Below are positions 43,339-49,450 of a stretch of 59,362 nt of DNA, piece by piece. The notes under the pieces are model-generated. The model did not search any database. It was not told the origin of the DNA and saw only the letters and a program-made list of their open reading frames with translations. The position numbers and the translations under genes were made by a program. The stretch spans positions 1 to 59,362 of IMG/VR virus record IMGVR_UViG_3300018481_000024; one strand, written 5' to 3'. Within the stretch, counting starts at the first letter, position 1. Every line of letters starts with the position of its first letter. The stretch comes from a virus.

Positions 43339-43490
43339 AGGCGAAGGGTGTGGTAGCCCCTCGTCGCTGCGCTCCGGCCCAACCGGTTGCAGTTTCTCCT
43401 TGGAGGAGTTGAGCCAGCCCCTACGGGGAACCGGCTCCTTCTAGGTAGATGGGAACGACGGCCTGCCCTTCGGGGCGGGCCGTCGTTGTG
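43339..43490 (+). ncRNA. Candidate structured small RNA of about 150 nt
   Basis: The ~290-bp stretch between the genes ending at 43277 and starting at 43568 holds a promoter, a string of predicted hairpins and a terminator. Hairpins in order: GGG/CCC near 43346-43360; CTGC(gct)CCGG...CCGG(tt)GCAG; CTCCT/AGGAG with a 3-nt loop; GAGCC(ag)CCCC-tac-GGGG(aacc)GGCTC; then the terminator. No tRNA or tmRNA features are seen. An overlapping 38-codon frame (43328-43444) has no ribosome site, and its ATG lies inside the -10 box. It may be a regulatory RNA made early in infection. Confidence 0.5.
43454..43490 (+). terminator. Rho-independent terminator with UUCG loop
   Basis: A 15-bp stem (AACGACGGCCTGCCC / GGGCGGGCCGTCGTT, one T-G wobble) encloses TTCG and is followed by GTGTTT. 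This is the most stable hairpin seen in the window. Confidence 0.85.
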
Positions 43491-43532
43491 TTTACCGACA
43501 CATTGTGTTCTTCCTTTGTACCGGCGGGTACA

Positions 43533-43538
43533 TATACT
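43533..43538 (+). promoter_or_regulatory. TATACT -10 box for the 43568 operon
   Basis: TATACT lies 8 nt before the ATG at 43547 and 29 nt before the ATG at 43568, just after the UUCG terminator. No clear -35 box is seen. Confidence 0.4.
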
Positions 43539-43567
43539 GCTAACCAATGGCAGCACTGGAGGCAGCA

Positions 43568-43759
43568 ATGGTCACGGCGGAGTGGCTAGGCGGTCCGCTC
43601 GACGGCATGGAGATGACGGTCGTAGGCGACACCGTTCGGTACCCCATCCAGATCGATACTGATGAACTCGGCACCAAGTGGGTCGAGGTCATCGTCGTCC
43701 CCGTCGAGCAGAGGGCCGACGGGAAGTTCGTCCTGCGCTGGCCGCAACTGACTAGTTGA
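43568..43759 (+). CDS. Small protein of unknown function
   Basis: 63 residues from the ATG at 43568, which has GGAGG 6 nt upstream. A leaderless start at 43547 would add seven residues. The sequence MVTAEWLGGPLDGMEMTVVGDTVRYPI...VEVIVVPVEQRADGKFVLRWP is a small beta-type fold seen in many actinophages (GGP.DG motif), function unknown. Its stop overlaps the next start by TGATG. Confidence 0.6.
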   Translation: MVTAEWLGGPLDGMEMTVVGDTVRYPIQIDTDELGTKWVEVIVVPVEQRADGKFVLRWPQLTS

Positions 43760-44022
43760 TGGCGTACGTCCTGCTGGGCTTCGCGGTGTTCGCCGTGATG
43801 ACCTACGGCATCGAAGCACTGGACGACCACACAGGATTCGAACTGCCCAGATGGGTTTATGTTCTGATCCGTTGGATTCTCGGGATGAGTCTGGCTATAA
43901 TCTGGGGCGGCTGGAGTAATTGGTACTTCGGCCCCGCAGTGGTCGGCGTTTCACGGATCACACTCAAACTGGACACCTATCTCACGGTGCTGATCGAATC
44001 CATTTCTCGCCAGCGCCGGTAA
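43759..44022 (+). CDS. Small membrane protein with two spans
   Basis: 87 residues. Hydrophobic segments are ~3-17 (YVLLGFAVFAVMTYG) and ~33-55 (WVYVLIRWILGMSLAIIWGGWSNW), and the C-terminus is basic (SISRQRR). The ATG shares bases with the previous stop. Possible functions include superinfection exclusion or membrane remodelling, but there is no direct evidence. Confidence 0.6.
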   Translation: MAYVLLGFAVFAVMTYGIEALDDHTGFELPRWVYVLIRWILGMSLAIIWGGWSNWYFGPAVVGVSRITLKLDTYLTVLIESISRQRR

Positions 44023-44043
44023 CAACATCGGAGCACTACCACA

Positions 44044-45174
44044 ATGGACATGACACCACGGCCCTACGAGTTCATCATCGTCAGCGACGGTGACCCAGAC
44101 CACCTTCCACCGAAGGTCTTTGCCGAGGCACTCGCCGAGTTCGCGGAGATCACCAAGGGAGCCACCCTCATCGATGATGACGGCAACTCCGTCCCGACGA
44201 TGGACGTGAGCTTCCTCCCCTTCGCCACCGACGTTCTCCCCAAGCGGATCCTGACCGACATCGCTGCCATCTGCGGCAACGACCACGTCAGGGCGTACTC
44301 GTACTCCTACGGGGACACGCTGCCGTCGAAGGATGTGCGGGCCACCATGCCGCACCAGTTCGAATGGCCGGACGAGTACGGCGATGACATCGAAGTGGAT
44401 GGCCGGGAACAGGTCATCCTTCTGGCGGCTGGACATGACCTCGACCACGAAGCGCGCACCTTCATCGAGGAGGCGCTACAGCGGGGCCATCAGATCCTTG
44501 TCATCGATGAGGGTCTGTGGCAGTTGGACGCCATCACAGAACTGGAGCAACCCATGTCCGAGATCGACACCATGCAGGCGGAACTCGACGCCCTGACCGC
44601 CAGCGAGGAGGCGACACCCGAACCTTCGAAGGTCAGGACGAAGGTGAAGACGCCTCAGCCGGTGCCCGACAACGTGGCCGTCACCATCCCCTCGGTCGTG
44701 CAGAGCATCGATGAGGTCGACCCGGTCGATCCCAACTTCGGTGTCACCGCCGAGGACGACGCACCGATGGTGCCCGAGCAGATCCCGGTCACCCCCGCTG
44801 GTGAGCACGACGGCCAGCAGGGCGAGCACACCGGCCCGCCGCTCAACCCCGAGTGGGAAGCCATGGGTCGGAACGAACTGCGCGACCTCGTCAAGGAGAA
44901 GGGGCTGCACCCCACCGACTTCCGGTCGAAGCAGAGCCTGCTGGACTGTCTCTACGGACGGCCCGCCACGGTGAAGCCCCAGCGGCGCAGTCCCCTCAAG
45001 AAGAAGCAGGACGAGGTCGAGGCCATGACGGCCATGGACGCCGAGATCCCCGCCATCATCAAGGCGCTCAAGGGCGTGCTGGAAGAGCAGCAGGGCACGC
45101 TCGACAACCAGCAGGTGGTGCTGGCGAAGCTGGAAGCCCTGCTCACCATCGGTGAACGAGTGGGTGAATCCTGA
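44044..45174 (+). CDS. Acidic multi-domain protein with SAP/HeH-like motif
   Basis: 376 residues with CGGAG before the ATG. The first ~170 residues form a compact alpha/beta domain (YEFIIVSDGDPDHLPPKVFAEALAEF, HQILVIDEGLWQLDA). An acidic disordered linker (~185-285) is followed by RNELRDLVKEKGLHPTDFRSKQSLLDCLYG, which has the helix-extended loop-helix pattern of SAP/HeH DNA-binding motifs. A C-terminal coiled coil closes the chain. It may bind DNA in replication or packaging; it is not an enzyme by visible motifs. Confidence 0.6.
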   Translation: MDMTPRPYEFIIVSDGDPDHLPPKVFAEALAEFAEITKGATLIDDDGNSVPTMDVSFLPFATDVLPKRILTDIAAICGNDHVRAYSYSYGDTLPSKDVRATMPHQFEWPDEYGDDIEVDGREQVILLAAGHDLDHEARTFIEEALQRGHQILVIDEGLWQLDAITELEQPMSEIDTMQAELDALTASEEATPEPSKVRTKVKTPQPVPDNVAVTIPSVVQSIDEVDPVDPNFGVTAEDDAPMVPEQIPVTPAGEHDGQQGEHTGPPLNPEWEAMGRNELRDLVKEKGLHPTDFRSKQSLLDCLYGRPATVKPQRRSPLKKKQDEVEAMTAMDAEIPAIIKALKGVLEEQQGTLDNQQVVLAKLEALLTIGERVGES

Positions 45175-45196
45175 CGGTTCTCCATACTCAGGATCT
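45169..45196 (+). repeat. CTGACGG...ACTCAGGATC element, copy 2
   Basis: It starts at the stop codon of the preceding gene and matches the element at 43274-43299. It is followed within 5 nt by a terminator stem. Confidence 0.5.
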
Positions 45197-45200
45197 ATGT

Positions 45201-45230
45201 AGGAGGGACCGGAGCAATCCGGTCCCTTCT
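45201..45230 (+). terminator. Rho-independent terminator with GCAA loop
   Basis: A 13-bp stem, core GGGACCGGA / TCCGGTCCC with flanking pairs and one G-T wobble, encloses GCAA and is followed by GCGTT. The same tetraloop is used at 597-622. Confidence 0.8.
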
Positions 45231-45246
45231 GCGTTGGAGATCCAAC

Positions 45247-45256
45247 TGTGTAGTCT
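45247..45256 (+). promoter_or_regulatory. Leaderless promoter box with TGTGTAG half site
   Basis: TAGTCT (45251-45256) lies 8 nt before the ATG at 45265. It overlaps TGTGTAGTCTA (45247-45257), which resembles half of the 40095 palindrome. A regulator that binds the palindrome could therefore also control this promoter. Confidence 0.35.
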
Positions 45257-45264
45257 AGGGAGCC

Positions 45265-46824
45265 ATGCCTGAACTTCGCTCCTACCAGCTTGAGGCCGCG
45301 GGGCTTGCCCAGCAGCGGGGCAGCCTCCTCCTCGGACTCATCATGGGCAGCGGCAAGAGTGCCGTCGCCATCGAAGCGGTGAAGCGCCGACGTGCCCGCC
45401 GGAAGACCACCCGAGGGTCGATCGTCTGTCCGGTCAGCCTCAAGTACCAGTGGGCCGAGGAGATCAAGAAGTGGGATCCCGGTGCCTCCATCGTCGTGGT
45501 GGACGGCACCAAGGGACAGCGCACGGCCCAGTATCAGATCGAAGCCGACTACACGATCCTCGGGTACTCCAACATCCAGCACGACTGGGACGAGGTGCGG
45601 AAGTACCTCCCGACCGACTTCATGATTCTGGATGAGTGCAGCGCCATCAAGGGCTTGAAGACCCAGCGGTCGAAGCGTCTCAAGGCCATGGCCTCCAAGG
45701 TCAGCCTCCGCATGGCGCTGACCGGCACGCCCACCGAGAACCGGCCCGAGGAACTGTTCTCCATCATGGAGTGGGTGGACCCCACCGTGTTCGGGGACTT
45801 CCGCAAGTTCGACCGGGTGTTCATCGTGCGGGACAACTGGGGCAAGCCCGTTCGGTACCACAACCTGAACCGGCTCCATGAGCTACTCGGCGACGCCATG
45901 TACAGGAAGTCCCGAAAGGATTTGGAGGAGTTCCTGCCCGAGCGGGTGTTCACCCAGATCCCGCTCCACTACCCCTACCCCAAGACTCAGGCGATCATCG
46001 AGTACGTCGCCCACGACATCATCCGGGTGATGGACCAGCACGCCGAGCAGCCCGGTGGTCAGTTCGACATCTCCGAGCACTACGGGATGTCCACGAAGGA
46101 CGACAAGGGCAACCGGCTCAAGGGTGAGGTGATGCGTCGGGTCAACGCCATGCGCCTCCTGCTGGATCACCCCGACCTCCTCGCGTGGTCCGCCGACAAC
46201 TACGAGGACGAATCCACCAACGACGGGTCGGAGTACTGCTACAGCCTCCTGACCAACCCGGCCCTGTCCGAACCGGAGCCGAACTCGGCGAAGCTCGACC
46301 TGTTGCTGGAGCACCTGACCGAGGTCTTCGACGGTGACCCCGATGCCAAGGTGGTTGTGTTCGCATCGTTCAAGCCGATGGTCCGCATCATCGGGGCAGC
46401 GCTCAAGGCCCGAGGGTGGGGCTTCGTCTCCATGACCGGAGACACCGCAGCGGCCACCCGGCAGAAGAGGATCGTCGCCTTCAACAAGTCCTCCAAGGTC
46501 AGGGTGTTCCTCTCCACCGACGCTGGTGCCTACGGCGTGAACCTCGACAGCGGCACCCACCTCATCAACTACGACTTCCCGTGGTCGGCGGGTGTGTTCG
46601 CCCAGCGCCGTGCCCGGATCGACCGGACCTCCACAGCTCACCGCACCATATTCGTGAGCGATCTGTTCCATCAGGATTCAGTAGAGGCTTACCAACTCCT
46701 GATGCTGGAGCACAAGCAGGACGTGGCCGATGCGTGGATCGATGACGGTGAGGTGGAGACGCTCAACGTCGATCTGGATAATCTCAGGAAATATCTGGAG
46801 AAGGCGTATCTAGGGATTGCGTAG
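45265..46824 (+). CDS. SNF2-type DNA helicase/translocase
   Basis: 519 residues. It has an N-terminal RSYQLEAA (Q-type motif) and Walker A LIMGSGKSA at ~26-33. Motif II is ILDECS (123-126) and motif III is ALTGTP. The C-terminal RecA-like lobe has VVVFASFKPMVRII, STDAGAYGVNLDSG and QRRARIDRTS (motif VI, ~446). These are the hallmarks of SNF2 superfamily II ATPases. Phage homologues act in replication restart, recombination or removal of bound proteins. It lies in a leaderless, promoter-controlled position and precedes the PolA/RecA block. Confidence 0.88.
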   Translation: MPELRSYQLEAAGLAQQRGSLLLGLIMGSGKSAVAIEAVKRRRARRKTTRGSIVCPVSLKYQWAEEIKKWDPGASIVVVDGTKGQRTAQYQIEADYTILGYSNIQHDWDEVRKYLPTDFMILDECSAIKGLKTQRSKRLKAMASKVSLRMALTGTPTENRPEELFSIMEWVDPTVFGDFRKFDRVFIVRDNWGKPVRYHNLNRLHELLGDAMYRKSRKDLEEFLPERVFTQIPLHYPYPKTQAIIEYVAHDIIRVMDQHAEQPGGQFDISEHYGMSTKDDKGNRLKGEVMRRVNAMRLLLDHPDLLAWSADNYEDESTNDGSEYCYSLLTNPALSEPEPNSAKLDLLLEHLTEVFDGDPDAKVVVFASFKPMVRIIGAALKARGWGFVSMTGDTAAATRQKRIVAFNKSSKVRVFLSTDAGAYGVNLDSGTHLINYDFPWSAGVFAQRRARIDRTSTAHRTIFVSDLFHQDSVEAYQLLMLEHKQDVADAWIDDGEVETLNVDLDNLRKYLEKAYLGIA

Positions 46825-46887
46825 CTGATACCAAACGTGTACTCTTTGGAGGCAACCCATCTACCGAACCTCAAGGAGCACACCGAA

Positions 46888-47292
46888 ATGAACGAGCACT
46901 CCGGCTACGGCCAGCCCACAGGAACCGGGACGATCCCGATGAACGGCCCGTCCTACGGGCACTACGACCAGCCCTCCAACTGCAACCGTGGCTACGACTA
47001 CGACCGGGACGACTGGAACCTCAGCCCGTGGAACAGCACCTCGGCGAAGAACTTCGGCGCTGCCTACAGCGATGACCCCCGCATCCGCCACGCTGGCGTG
47101 GGCGGCGGCAACCTCAGCGGTGGCACCTACTACTCCGACGGCACCTACTACGGCAGTCAGGGTGGCGGCGGACAGGTCATCAACCTCGGTGAGGTCATCG
47201 TCGGCCTCGTCGTCATCATCGGCCTCCTCGCAGCCTTCGGACTCTTCGTGGTCCGTGGGATCCTGCGTGCCATGAACGGAGTCCGGCGATGA
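46888..47292 (+). CDS. Membrane protein with Gly/Tyr-rich N-terminus
   Basis: 134 residues; the ATG at 46888 has AAGGAG 8 nt upstream, whereas an ATG at 46837 has none. The first ~95 residues are Gly/Tyr/Asn/Ser-rich and probably disordered. A hydrophobic segment (~104-126, EVIVGLVVIIGLLAAFGLFVV) is near the C-terminus. It overlaps the next gene by ATGA, so the two may work as a membrane pair. Function unknown. Confidence 0.6.
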   Translation: MNEHSGYGQPTGTGTIPMNGPSYGHYDQPSNCNRGYDYDRDDWNLSPWNSTSAKNFGAAYSDDPRIRHAGVGGGNLSGGTYYSDGTYYGSQGGGGQVINLGEVIVGLVVIIGLLAAFGLFVVRGILRAMNGVRR

Positions 47293-47429
47293 GCGCCCCG
47301 ATGGGCGGTGATGGCCGTGGCTATCACACCGACCCCGACAACCCCTACTGGATGACGAAGCTCACCCCACAGTTCGTCATCCAGCTCGTCCTGCTACCCG
47401 TCTTCGTCAACCTCTGGAGTCAGTCATGA
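47289..47429 (+). CDS. 46-residue protein with hydrophobic C-terminus
   Basis: Reads MSAPMGGDGRGYHTDPDNPY, then WMTKLTPQFVIQLVLLPVFV and NLWSQS. It overlaps the genes on both sides by ATGA, which supports its reality. The hydrophobic half could be membrane-associated, perhaps a partner of the upstream membrane protein. Confidence 0.6.
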   Translation: MSAPMGGDGRGYHTDPDNPYWMTKLTPQFVIQLVLLPVFVNLWSQS

Positions 47430-48049
47430 GCGTCACCCGTACCCCCGTCAATCCCGAACCCACCTTCGATCCCACCGACCCCGACTCGTTCCCCGAGACG
47501 GTCTTCTACCGGGATCTGGAGCACCACCTCAAGGCCCGTGCTCTCTACGAGGCGGCGAAGGATGCCGCCGACCGGTACAAGGACCGGACCAAGGCCAACG
47601 TCGAGGCCATCGGCGACAAGGACAACACCGGCAGCTACGTCGTCTCGTTCGAAGAGAGCGACGAGGGCTATCTGACGGTCGCTGGCGAACAGGTCAAGTT
47701 CGTCAAGTCGGAGAAGTACAAGAAGTCCAAGGGCGGCATCAACCCCGAGAAGGCGAAGGAACTCCTGTCGGAGTCGCAGTGGGAGCAGTCCACGACCCAC
47801 GTCATCAGCATCGAGGTTCCCGGCCACGCCCCGGTCAAGGAGATCGTCGCCGCCGTGAAGGAGACGTTGAAGGACGCCGACATCACCGATGGCTTCGTCA
47901 TCGACCCGAACCTCGTCATCGATGAGGACAAGGTCACCAACCTGAACTACTTCGACGGCCCGGATCAGATCACCGACAAGCTGTTGAAGGAGATCACCGA
48001 CGACGACGAGTACGCCACCCGGCTGATCGTCAACAAGAAGAAGAAGTGA
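47426..48049 (+). CDS. Charged protein of unknown function in the replication block
   Basis: 207 residues, ATGA overlap with the previous gene. An N-terminal Pro/Asp-rich part is followed by helices with FYRDLEHHLKARALYEAAKDAADRYKDRTKANV, then beta segments and a very basic Lys end (VNKKKK). The pattern resembles proteins beside SSB and PolA genes in actinophages, without an assigned function. It may interact with DNA or the replisome. Confidence 0.55.
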   Translation: MSVTRTPVNPEPTFDPTDPDSFPETVFYRDLEHHLKARALYEAAKDAADRYKDRTKANVEAIGDKDNTGSYVVSFEESDEGYLTVAGEQVKFVKSEKYKKSKGGINPEKAKELLSESQWEQSTTHVISIEVPGHAPVKEIVAAVKETLKDADITDGFVIDPNLVIDEDKVTNLNYFDGPDQITDKLLKEITDDDEYATRLIVNKKKK

Positions 48050-48528
48050 TGCCCGACCCGGTCGAGGATCTGTTCGGTGACTTGATGGATAACCCTGAGT
48101 CTGGAGAGGCTCAGGATTATCCCGGTCGTCGGAAGCCTGCGAACCGGCCCGACAAGAAGACGGCCACCGATACTGTCACACCCCCTTGGGATGATCGTCC
48201 CCTACACCTTGTCCACAAGGGTCAGGTGAGGGAGTGGTTCACGATCAGGCACCTCGCGAAGGCGCTGGGTCGCAAGGAGGTCACCATTCGTTCATGGGAG
48301 AAAAAGGGCAGGATGCCACAGACCCCGTTCCGAACCGCACCACCGAGGGGTTCCAACCTCGCGCAGGCGGCGGGGCGGCGGCTGTGGACCCGTGAGCAGA
48401 TCGAAGGCATCGTCCAGATCGCCGAAGAAGAGAAAGTCATCGTTGACATGAAGCAGTCACCGCCAACGGATCGGTTCGCCATCCGGGTGGCTCGGTTGTT
48501 CGCAGAGATCAAGGCCAAGGAGGTCTGA
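48049..48528 (+). CDS. MerR-type helix-turn-helix protein
   Basis: 159 residues from the ATG at 48049, which shares bases with the previous stop; a GTG one codon earlier is possible. Residues ~63-120 have the MerR-like layout: WFTIRHLAKALGRKEVTIRSWEKKGRMPQTPFR, then RLWTREQIEGIVQIAEEE. It likely binds DNA and regulates middle or late transcription, or serves replication. The N-terminal ~55 residues are acidic and disordered. Confidence 0.75.
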   Translation: MPDPVEDLFGDLMDNPESGEAQDYPGRRKPANRPDKKTATDTVTPPWDDRPLHLVHKGQVREWFTIRHLAKALGRKEVTIRSWEKKGRMPQTPFRTAPPRGSNLAQAAGRRLWTREQIEGIVQIAEEEKVIVDMKQSPPTDRFAIRVARLFAEIKAKEV

Positions 48529-48531
48529 CCA

Positions 48532-49428
48532 GTGGTACGCAGAGCAGTGATTCCAGACGAGGATGAGTTCATCCCCGAGGACGACGACGAGGGCACGCCC
48601 GCAGAGGCTGCCGACGGCGGTGAGGACTACGAGGGTGAGCCGGAACCGGCACCCCGTCGTCAGCGACAGCGTGTCGCCGACGACGCCGAAGACCTCGACC
48701 CGCCCGCCACGAAGACGAGGCGTGCCCGTGTCACCGATGAGGACGGCGAGGAGGAGAAGCGTCTCCCCCGGAAGGCTGCGGCCTCGACCAACGGGACGAA
48801 GCGTCGGACCATCAAGCGTGGCTGGCAGGCCGGTCAGAAGACCATCGACAACAACCGTGGTCCGACCACCTACGCCAAGGCGTATCAGGACAACCCGACG
48901 ACTCAGGTTCTCAAGTTCCTTGAGGACGAGCCGTACGCCAGCTACGCCCGCCACTGGGTGGCTCGGGTCGACGCCGAGGGCAACAAGAAGAACCGCCCCT
49001 ACGTCTGCCTCGGCACCTTCGATGAGGCGTGCCCCCTCTGTGACGTGCTCGGTGACAAGCCGCAGTCGGTCAACTCGTTCAACATCGCGGTGCTGGACGA
49101 GGACGGCGAAGACGTGACCCACTACACATGGGATGTCGGTCCCCGGCTGTTCGACACGCTCAAGTCGTTCCGTGAGGACCCGAAGATCAAGACCCTCACC
49201 AAGGGCTTCTGGGGTTCCCGCCGGTCGGGCAAGGGCTTCCAGACCATGCACCACGTCACCCCCATCCGGTCCGCCGCCACCCTGCTGGAGGACTACGAGA
49301 TGGAGGCTCCTCCGACCTCGGTGTACGCCGAGATCGAACTGTACGAGGCCGACATCATCTCGGTCCCGACCTACGAGGAGTTGGAGGAGATCGCCGAGGA
49401 GTTGGCGAACTCCGACGATTACGAGTGA
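48532..49428 (+). CDS. Putative single-stranded DNA-binding protein
   Basis: 298 residues from a GTG start with AAGGAGG 9 nt upstream. The first ~80 residues are acidic and disordered; residues ~110-270 form the core with YVCLGTFDEACPLCDVLGD (a CxxC zinc site), SFNIAVLDEDGEDVTHYTWDVGPRLFDTLKSF and MHHVTPIRSA. The end is acidic (EELEEIAEELANSDDYE), as in SSB and gp32 proteins, where it recruits partners. The position just before PolA and the acidic tail support a gp32-like role, which is not proven. Confidence 0.6.
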   Translation: MVRRAVIPDEDEFIPEDDDEGTPAEAADGGEDYEGEPEPAPRRQRQRVADDAEDLDPPATKTRRARVTDEDGEEEKRLPRKAAASTNGTKRRTIKRGWQAGQKTIDNNRGPTTYAKAYQDNPTTQVLKFLEDEPYASYARHWVARVDAEGNKKNRPYVCLGTFDEACPLCDVLGDKPQSVNSFNIAVLDEDGEDVTHYTWDVGPRLFDTLKSFREDPKIKTLTKGFWGSRRSGKGFQTMHHVTPIRSAATLLEDYEMEAPPTSVYAEIELYEADIISVPTYEELEEIAEELANSDDYE

Positions 49429-49442
49429 GGTGTATCTACACC
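49429..49442. promoter_or_regulatory. GTGTA-TC-TACAC dyad between SSB-like and PolA genes
   Basis: GGTGTATCTACACC is a dyad with half sites GTGTA/TACAC like those of the palindrome at 40095, but with a 2-nt rather than 4-nt centre. It lies at the PolA start and might be a second site of the same DNA-binding protein. Confidence 0.35.
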
Positions 49443-49450
49443 CGCACCTG

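Noticed and set aside
43339-43490. Possible tRNA or tmRNA in the long intergenic stretch
   Set aside because: No T-arm (GGTTCRA), no CCA-proximal acceptor pairing and no cloverleaf could be arranged; a chain of simple hairpins fits better.
48532-48780. Idea that the acidic N-terminus of the SSB-like protein is a separate acidic DNA mimic
   Set aside because: It is in the same frame with no internal start or stop and continues into the CxxC core, so it is a domain of one protein.
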